Below are positions 59,202-64,000 of a stretch of 64,000 bases of DNA, one piece after another. This DNA comes from Streptomyces sulphureus DSM 40104 (lineage in GTDB: Bacteria > Actinomycetota > Actinomycetes > Streptomycetales > Streptomycetaceae). The stretch's first letter is position 1, and every line of letters starts with the position of its first letter. Both the position numbers and the translations under genes were made by a program. The stretch lies in NCBI RefSeq assembly GCF_000381025.1, contig NZ_KB905818.1:62001-126000 (forward strand), in the 5' to 3' direction. The notes below the pieces were generated by a model. It saw only the letters and a list, made by a program, of their open reading frames with translations. It ran no database searches and was not told the DNA's origin.

Positions 59202-61835
59202 ATGTCGTCAGCACCCCGGACCCGCGGTCAACTGCGGATCTATCTCGGCGCAGCACCCGGCGTGGGGAAGACGTACGCCATGCTGGCCGAGGCCGGGCGG
59301 CGCCGGGAGCGCGGTACCGACATCGTCGTCGGGTACGTCGAGCCCCATGACCGGCCGCGCACCGCCGAGTTGCTGCGTGGACTTGAGGTCGTGCCGCGCC
59401 TGCCGGCCGAGGGCGGGGGCGCCGGCGAGATGGACACCGAGGCGCTCCTCGCGCGTGCCCCCGCCGTGGCCGTCGTCGACGAGCTGGCGCACACCAACGC
59501 ACCCGGCTCCGCGCGCGAGAAGCGCTGGCAGGACGTGGAGGCGTTGCTCGCCGCCGGTATCGACGTCATCTCCACGGTCAACATCCAGCATCTGGAGTCC
59601 CTCGTCGGTGTCGTGGAGTCCATCACGGGCACACGGCAGCAGGAGACCGTCCCCGACGAGGTGGTGCGCAGGGCGGAACAGATCGAGCTGGTGGACATGA
59701 CGCCGCAGGCGCTCCGCCGCCGCCTCGCCCACGGCAACGTCTACTCCTCGGACAAGATCGACGCGGCGCTCTCGCACTACTTCCGCGTCGGCAACCTCAC
59801 GGCACTGCGTGAGCTGGCGCTGCTGTGGACGGCCGACCGCGTCGACGAGTACCTCCAGAAGTACCGCACCGAGCACCGGATCAAGTCGCCCTGGCAGGCC
59901 CGCGAACGCATCGTCGTCGGACTCAGCGGCGGGCCCGAGGGCCGTACGCTCATCCGCCGCGCCGCGCGGATGGCCGCCAAGGGGTCGGGGAGCCAGGTCC
60001 TCGCCGTCTCGGTGGTGCCCGCCGACGGGCTGCGGCCGGCGGCCGCCCGCGAACTCGCCGTCCAGCGCACCCTCGTCGAGGACCTGGGCGGCACCTACCA
60101 CCAGGTGATCGGGGACGAAATCCCCGCGGCCCTGCTGGACTTCGCCCGCGGCGTCAACGCGACGCAGATCGTGCTCGGCTCCTCGCGGCGCAAGCCCTGG
60201 CAGTACGTCTTCGGCCCTGGCGTCGGGGCGCTGGTGGCGAGCGAGGCCGGGCCCGACCTCGACGTCCACATCGTCACCCACCGCGAGAACGCGCACGTGC
60301 GGGGGCTGCCCGTGGCGCGGGGCACGACCCGGCTCGGCCGGGCACGCGTGATCGCCGGGTGGCTCGCGGCCGTCGTGGGCCCGATGCTGCTCGGTGTCCT
60401 GATGAGCTCCGTCGACCCGAGGTTGGGGTTCGCCAACGACGTCCTCCTCTTCCTCGTGGTGACGGTCGCGGCCGGGCTCGTCGGCGGGCTCCTCCCCGCG
60501 CTCGCCTCCGCTGCGCTGTGCTCGCTGCTGCTCAACTACTTCTTCACGGTGCCGACGCACACCTGGACGGTGAGCAGTCCGCGCAGCGTCGTCTCGATCG
60601 CGATCTTCTTCGGGGTGGCGGTCGCCGTCGCCTCCGTCGTCGACCTCGCCGCGCGCCGCACCGAGCAGGCGCAACGTCTGCGCGCCGAGTCCGAGATCCT
60701 CTCCGTCCTCGCCGGCAGCGTGCTGCGTGGGGAGGACACCCTGGAGGTCCTCCTGGAGCGGGTGCGCGAGACCTTCGCCACGGAGTCCGTCGCGCTGCTG
60801 GAGAGGGAGGACGAGCGGGGCCCGTGGACCTGCGCCGCGAGCGTGGGGGAGGGGCGGCAGCTCGCACGCCCCGAGGACGGGGACGTGGACATGCCGGTCG
60901 GCGACCACATGATGCTCGTCCTCTCCGGGCGGGTGCTCCCCGCCGAGGACCGCAGGGTGCTCGCCGCCTTCGCCGCCCAGGCGGCCCGCGTCCTCGACCG
61001 CGAGCGGCTCCTCGGCGAGGCCGAGCGCGCCCGGGACCTCGCCGAGGGCAACCGGATCAGGACGGCGCTGCTCGCCGCGGTCTCCCACGACCTGCGGACA
61101 CCGCTCGCCGCGATCAAGGCGTCGGTCTCCTCGCTGCGTTCGGCCGACGTCGAGTGGTCGCCCGAGGACGAGGCGGAGCTGCTCCTCGCGATCGAGGAGG
61201 GCGCGGACCGGCTCGACAACCTCGTCGGCAACCTGCTCGACATGTCCCGCCTCAACACCGGCACCGTGGCGCCGCTGATCCGGGACATCTCCCTGGAGGA
61301 GGTCGTTCCCAAGGCGCTCGGCGGCGTCCCCGAGGGAGCGGTGCGGATGGCGATCGCGGAGGCGCTGCCGCTCGTCGCCGTCGACCCCGGCCTGCTGGAG
61401 CGCGCCGTCGCCAACCTCGTGGAGAACGCCGTGAAGCACAGCCCGCCGGAGAAGAAGGTCCTGGTGAAGGCGAGCGCCCTCGCGGACCGGGTGGAGCTGC
61501 GCATCACCGACCGCGGCCCCGGCGTACCCGACTCGGCGAAGGACCGCATCTTCGAGCCGTTCCAACGCCACGGGGACGCGCCCCGCGGCGCCGGCGTCGG
61601 GCTCGGCCTCGCCGTTGCACGCGGGTTCGCCGAGGCCATGGGCGGGACGCTCGACGCGGAGGACACCCCGGGCGGCGGCATGACGATGGTGCTCACCGTC
61701 CCCGCAGCGCACAGCCGCACCTCGCTGCGGCATCCCCTGCCGGCGCAGTCGTCGGCACGCGCCGAGGGGCAGCCGTTCGTACCCGTGCCGGGGCAGCCCC
61801 GGGCCCACGGGAGCACAAGGAGAGAGGAAGCCTGA
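59202..61835 (+). CDS. kdpD: Sensor histidine kinase KdpD
   Basis: An 877-residue sensor of potassium limitation and salt stress. Domains in order: KdpD N-terminal ATP-binding domain with GAAPGVGKT (16-24) and DELAHTNAPGS; a USP-like domain (about 225-345) with VVGLSGGPEG and GSSRRKPWQYVFGPG; four membrane helices at about 380-490 (DUF4118); a GAF-like part; HisKA with phospho-accepting H629 (VSHDLRTPLA); HATPase with NAVKHS and GAGVGLGLA. It overlaps kdpE by 1 nt (TGATG). No kdpFABC genes are in the window. Confidence 0.96.
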   Translation: MSSAPRTRGQLRIYLGAAPGVGKTYAMLAEAGRRRERGTDIVVGYVEPHDRPRTAELLRGLEVVPRLPAEGGGAGEMDTEALLARAPAVAVVDELAHTNAPGSAREKRWQDVEALLAAGIDVISTVNIQHLESLVGVVESITGTRQQETVPDEVVRRAEQIELVDMTPQALRRRLAHGNVYSSDKIDAALSHYFRVGNLTALRELALLWTADRVDEYLQKYRTEHRIKSPWQARERIVVGLSGGPEGRTLIRRAARMAAKGSGSQVLAVSVVPADGLRPAAARELAVQRTLVEDLGGTYHQVIGDEIPAALLDFARGVNATQIVLGSSRRKPWQYVFGPGVGALVASEAGPDLDVHIVTHRENAHVRGLPVARGTTRLGRARVIAGWLAAVVGPMLLGVLMSSVDPRLGFANDVLLFLVVTVAAGLVGGLLPALASAALCSLLLNYFFTVPTHTWTVSSPRSVVSIAIFFGVAVAVASVVDLAARRTEQAQRLRAESEILSVLAGSVLRGEDTLEVLLERVRETFATESVALLEREDERGPWTCAASVGEGRQLARPEDGDVDMPVGDHMMLVLSGRVLPAEDRRVLAAFAAQAARVLDRERLLGEAERARDLAEGNRIRTALLAAVSHDLRTPLAAIKASVSSLRSADVEWSPEDEAELLLAIEEGADRLDNLVGNLLDMSRLNTGTVAPLIRDISLEEVVPKALGGVPEGAVRMAIAEALPLVAVDPGLLERAVANLVENAVKHSPPEKKVLVKASALADRVELRITDRGPGVPDSAKDRIFEPFQRHGDAPRGAGVGLGLAVARGFAEAMGGTLDAEDTPGGGMTMVLTVPAAHSRTSLRHPLPAQSSARAEGQPFVPVPGQPRAHGSTRREEA

Positions 61836-62521
61836 TGCACCGGGTGCTCGTGGTCGACGACGAGCCGCAGCTCGTACGCGCGTTGGTGATCAACCTGAGG
61901 GCACGCAAGTACGAGGTCGACTCCGCTGCCGACGGCGCCACCGCGTTGAAGCTCACCGCCGAACGCCGCCCCGACGTCGTCGTCCTCGACCTCGGGCTGC
62001 CCGACATGGACGGCGTCGAGGTGATCCGCGGCATCCGCGGCTGGACGAGGGTGCCGATCCTCGTCCTCTCGGCGAGGCAGACGTCCGACGAGAAGGTCGA
62101 GGCGCTCGACGCGGGCGCCGACGACTACGTCACCAAGCCCTTCGGCATGGACGAGCTGCTCGCCCGCCTGCGCGCCGCCGTGCGCAGGGCGGAGCCCGCG
62201 CCGACGAGCGAGCCGAGCCCGGGCGTCATCGAGACCGCCGACTTCACCGTCGACCTGAGCGCGAAGAAGGTGCACAGGGCCGGCCGCGACGTACGGCTCA
62301 CGCCCACCGAGTGGCACCTGCTGGAGGTGCTGGTACGGGACATGGGCCGACTGGTGAGCCAGAAGCAGCTCCTCCGCGAGGTGTGGGGCCCCTCCTACGG
62401 CACCGAGACCAACTACCTCCGCGTCTACATGGCCCAGCTTCGACGGAAGTTGGAGAGCGACCCCTCCCACCCCCGCTACTTCGTCACCGAGCCCGGCATG
62501 GGCTACCGCTTCGAGCCGTGA
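61835..62521 (+). CDS. kdpE: Response regulator KdpE
   Basis: A 228-residue OmpR/PhoB-family regulator. Receiver domain: VVDDEP, phospho-acceptor D52 (VVVLDLGLPD), SARQ and KPFGMDEL; winged helix from about 125 to the end with LTPTEWHLLEVLV and GMGYRFEP. It is the cognate partner of KdpD. In other bacteria it activates kdpFABC; its targets here are not in the window but may include the neighbouring potassium genes. The start ATG overlaps the kdpD stop. Confidence 0.95.
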   Translation: MHRVLVVDDEPQLVRALVINLRARKYEVDSAADGATALKLTAERRPDVVVLDLGLPDMDGVEVIRGIRGWTRVPILVLSARQTSDEKVEALDAGADDYVTKPFGMDELLARLRAAVRRAEPAPTSEPSPGVIETADFTVDLSAKKVHRAGRDVRLTPTEWHLLEVLVRDMGRLVSQKQLLREVWGPSYGTETNYLRVYMAQLRRKLESDPSHPRYFVTEPGMGYRFEP

Positions 62522-62573
62522 GGGCTTGCAGCAGGGGAGTGCGAGCGGAGGGGATCGGCCGGCGGCGCGCGGG

Positions 62574-62579
62574 TACCCT
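62574..62579 (+). promoter_or_regulatory. -10 box for a leaderless transcript
   Basis: TACCCT lies 6 nt before the ATG at 62586. Confidence 0.5.
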
Positions 62580-62585
62580 GGCCCC

Positions 62586-62990
62586 ATGAACGGTGCGACC
62601 CGCGCCCGGCAGCAGCCGCGAGAAGGCCGCTTCCGGCGGTTTTTCGAGCGGCTCTCCTCCTCGGAGGAGGAGCGGCGCTCCGCCGAGCTGCGCGAGGAGT
62701 CCGAGAGCGAGGGCTGCGGCCGGATCTCCGAGTGCAGCGATCGCCAACTCGTGCGCGTAGCCGGTACGCTGCGCACCGTGACCCTCCGGCCGCGTGCCGG
62801 GGTTCCCACTCTGGAGGCCGAGCTCTTCGACGGCTCGGCTTCGCTCGATGTCGTCTGGCTGGGACGCCGCGCCATCGCCGGGATCGAGCCGGGCCGCCGG
62901 CTGATCGTCTGGGGCCGGATCGCTCTGTGCGGCGGCCGCCCCGTGCTGTTCAACCCCCAATACGAGCTGAAGCCGCTCGGACAGGAGTAG
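62586..62990 (+). CDS. OB-fold nucleic acid-binding protein
   Basis: A 134-residue small protein. After a charged Arg/Glu-rich 45 residues, residues about 50-130 form an OB-fold: LVRVAGTLRTVTLRPR, LEAELFDGSASLDVVWLGRRAI and RRLIVWGRIALCGGRPVLFNPQYEL. This family is common next to DUF3159 genes in actinomycetes. The ligand could be tRNA or single-stranded DNA, unproven. It is 3 nt upstream of the DUF3159 gene. Confidence 0.88.
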   Translation: MNGATRARQQPREGRFRRFFERLSSSEEERRSAELREESESEGCGRISECSDRQLVRVAGTLRTVTLRPRAGVPTLEAELFDGSASLDVVWLGRRAIAGIEPGRRLIVWGRIALCGGRPVLFNPQYELKPLGQE

Positions 62991-62993
62991 CGG

Positions 62994-63851
62994 GTGACCC
63001 CTTTCGACAAGCCGGAAGAGCGGCGGTCCGCCGCCGGGGGCGGAGGTACTGCCGAGGGCAGCGACTCCGCCGGAGGCGACGGGGCCGCCGAGCCGCAGGG
63101 CTCGCAGGCCGTCACCGAGCAGGCGCTCTTCGAGGCGTTCGGCGGGGTGCGGGGTCTCGTCGAGACCACCGTGCCAGGGCTGTTCTTCATCGGGATCTAC
63201 ACCGTCAACCAGGACATCCACTCGGCGGCGCTCACCGCGCTCGGCCTCGCCGTCGTGATGGCGCTGGTACGGCTCGTCCGGCGGGACACGGTGAAGCACG
63301 CCTTCAGCGGGATCTTCGGCGTCGGCTTCGGCGTGCTCTTCGCGATGATGACGGGCAACGCCAAGGACTTCTACCTCCCCGGCATGCTCTACACCTTCGG
63401 CCTCTCGCTGGCGTACATCGTCACGGCGGCGGCGGGCGTTCCCCTGCTGGGGCTGGTACTCGGCCCGCTCTTCAAGGAGAACCTCTCCTGGCGCACCCGC
63501 AACCCGGGCCGCAAGCGCGCCTACGTCAGGGCGAGTTACGCCTGGGGTTTCATCCTCCTCGCCAAGTGCGCGATCCTCTTCCCGCTCTACTTCTGGGCCG
63601 ACGTCGCGAAGTTCGGCTGGGTGACGATGGCGCTGAAGATCCCGCCGTTCCTCCTCGCCGTCTACCTCACGTGGATCTTCCTCGCGAAGGCCCCGCCGCC
63701 GATCAACGTCATCGCGGAGATGGAGGCCGAGGAGAAGGCGGAGGCGGAGCGGGAGGAGCCGGAGCAGCCCGGCCGTGCCCCCGTCGACGGCGTGCTCGCC
63801 GAGGTCGCCACGGAGCCGGAGGCCGAAAGCCCGCGCCGCCGCAGGAGTTGA
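62994..63851 (+). CDS. DUF3159 membrane protein
   Basis: A 285-residue membrane protein. After a 45-residue Gly/Ser/Glu-rich start (SVAVTEQALFEAFGG), it has about six membrane helices (VETTVPGLFFIGIYTV, TALGLAVVMALVRLV, IFGVGFGVLFAMMT, LPGMLYTFGLSLAYIVTAAAGV, YAWGFILLAKCAILFPLYFW, VTMALKIPPFLLAVYLTWIFLA). DUF3159 proteins are widespread in actinobacteria and uncharacterised. The GTG at 62994 is 3 nt after the OB-fold gene stop. Ends at a strong hairpin. Confidence 0.9.
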   Translation: MTPFDKPEERRSAAGGGGTAEGSDSAGGDGAAEPQGSQAVTEQALFEAFGGVRGLVETTVPGLFFIGIYTVNQDIHSAALTALGLAVVMALVRLVRRDTVKHAFSGIFGVGFGVLFAMMTGNAKDFYLPGMLYTFGLSLAYIVTAAAGVPLLGLVLGPLFKENLSWRTRNPGRKRAYVRASYAWGFILLAKCAILFPLYFWADVAKFGWVTMALKIPPFLLAVYLTWIFLAKAPPPINVIAEMEAEEKAEAEREEPEQPGRAPVDGVLAEVATEPEAESPRRRRS

Positions 63852-63865
63852 GCCCTCCGGCTCCC

Positions 63866-63893
63866 GTGTGAGGGGCGTGCGCGCCCCTCACAC
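63866..63893. terminator. Terminator shared by the DUF3159 and convergent TrkA-type gene
   Basis: A perfect 12-bp stem (GTGTGAGGGGCG and complement) with a TGCG loop, overlapping the stop codon of the minus-strand gene. Confidence 0.88.
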
Positions 63894-64000
63894 GTCCCCT
63901 TCGCCGGCCTCCCGGTCCTCGCGTTGCGGACGGGCCGAGAGTAGCTGCTCCAACTGCTCCTCACGGTCGGGCGCCGCGACGAAGAGGAGCTCGTCCCCGC
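63888..64000 (-). CDS. TrkA-type potassium uptake protein, C-terminal end only
   Basis: Only about 36 C-terminal residues are visible, in the frame GDELLFVAAPDREEQLEQLL then SARPQREDREAGE, ending at the stop 63888-63890. The pattern GDELLFVA followed by DREEQLEQLL is typical of a TrkA-C (RCK C-terminal) domain end, which binds nucleotides to regulate potassium channels or transporters. The gene begins beyond base 64000. With KdpDE and DUF3159 next door a potassium theme is consistent. Annotation is based on a short fragment and may change with the full sequence. Confidence 0.7.
   Translation of the reverse strand, partial: GDELLFVAAPDREEQLEQLLSARPQREDREAGEGDV

Noticed and set aside
1..64000. 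CRISPR array, prophage, insertion sequences, tRNA or rRNA genes
   Set aside because: No repeat-spacer pattern, transposase, integrase or tRNA-like cloverleaf was seen by eye on either strand. A dedicated scan (tRNAscan, ISfinder) could still find something short.

Overview
The window reads as chromosomal core DNA of a Streptomyces or a very close actinomycete. Evidence: very high GC with strong third-position bias, GTG starts, HrdB-type principal sigma factor, SepH, CutRS, NrdRJ, LexA with an actinobacterial SOS box, DUF4192/DUF4193/DUF3093/DUF3159/DUF3710/DUF7455 proteins, and a gene order that (from memory) parallels the S. coelicolor SCO5801-SCO5873 interval. I see no prophage, insertion sequence, CRISPR array, tRNA or rRNA. 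About 52 protein genes are supported; the first (siderophore synthetase) and the last (TrkA-type potassium protein) are cut by the window edges.

Layout. 1-1255: C-terminal part of an IucA/IucC siderophore synthetase. 1.3-8.4 kb: DNA damage and nucleotide supply: DinG-like helicase, LexA, then divergently NrdR and the B12-dependent ribonucleotide reductase NrdJ, ended by a perfect hairpin. 8.9-16 kb: an NAD-binding reductase-like protein, a YdbC-like protein, a histidine phosphatase, RNase HII, an orphan protein resembling a decayed UvrD C-terminus, a hypothetical, and a RecQ helicase carrying a phosphoribosyltransferase-like C-terminus. 16.1-21.7 kb: DUF4192, an NrtR-like Nudix regulator, a fused ABC protein, a FadR/GntR regulator. 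22.2-27.7 kb: hrdB, a secreted trypsin-like protease, a zinc-ribbon protein, parE. 27.9-38.8 kb: DUF485/ActP acetate-type symporter pair, sucrase/ferredoxin-like protein, CobW GTPase, parC, an active/inactive M16 peptidase pair, a second GntR regulator. 39-48.7 kb: HPr, a PatA-like GNAT/acyl-CoA-synthetase fusion, DUF5998, an AlkP-family phosphodiesterase, a VOC protein, a sulfurtransferase, SepH and a two-helix membrane protein. 48.7-55.8 kb: sugar-lactone oxidase, coproporphyrin ferrochelatase, inositol monophosphatase, a 57-residue protein, CutR-CutS, DUF4193. 55.8-64 kb: a DUF3093 protein, dUTPase-DUF3710, orphan KdpD-KdpE, an OB-fold protein, DUF3159 and the end of a TrkA-type gene.

How the genes fit together. 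The left side joins SOS control, dNTP production and helicases; dut further right removes dUTP. ParE and ParC, 5 kb apart, make topoisomerase IV. HPr and PatA sit divergently and link carbon uptake to acetyl-CoA status, with an acetate-type symporter nearby. KdpDE, DUF3159 and TrkA form a potassium-themed right end, although no kdpFABC is present. Several genes start only 6-7 nt after a TANNNT -10 box, so many transcripts here are probably leaderless.

No clearly new multi-gene system stands out. The most interesting items are the RecQ-phosphoribosyltransferase fusion next to an orphan UvrD-like remnant, a membrane protein with a run of Thr-hydrophobic motifs, direct or inverted repeats upstream of cutR and sepH, and a run of leaderless promoters. 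Statements about the S. coelicolor gene order come from memory and were not checked.
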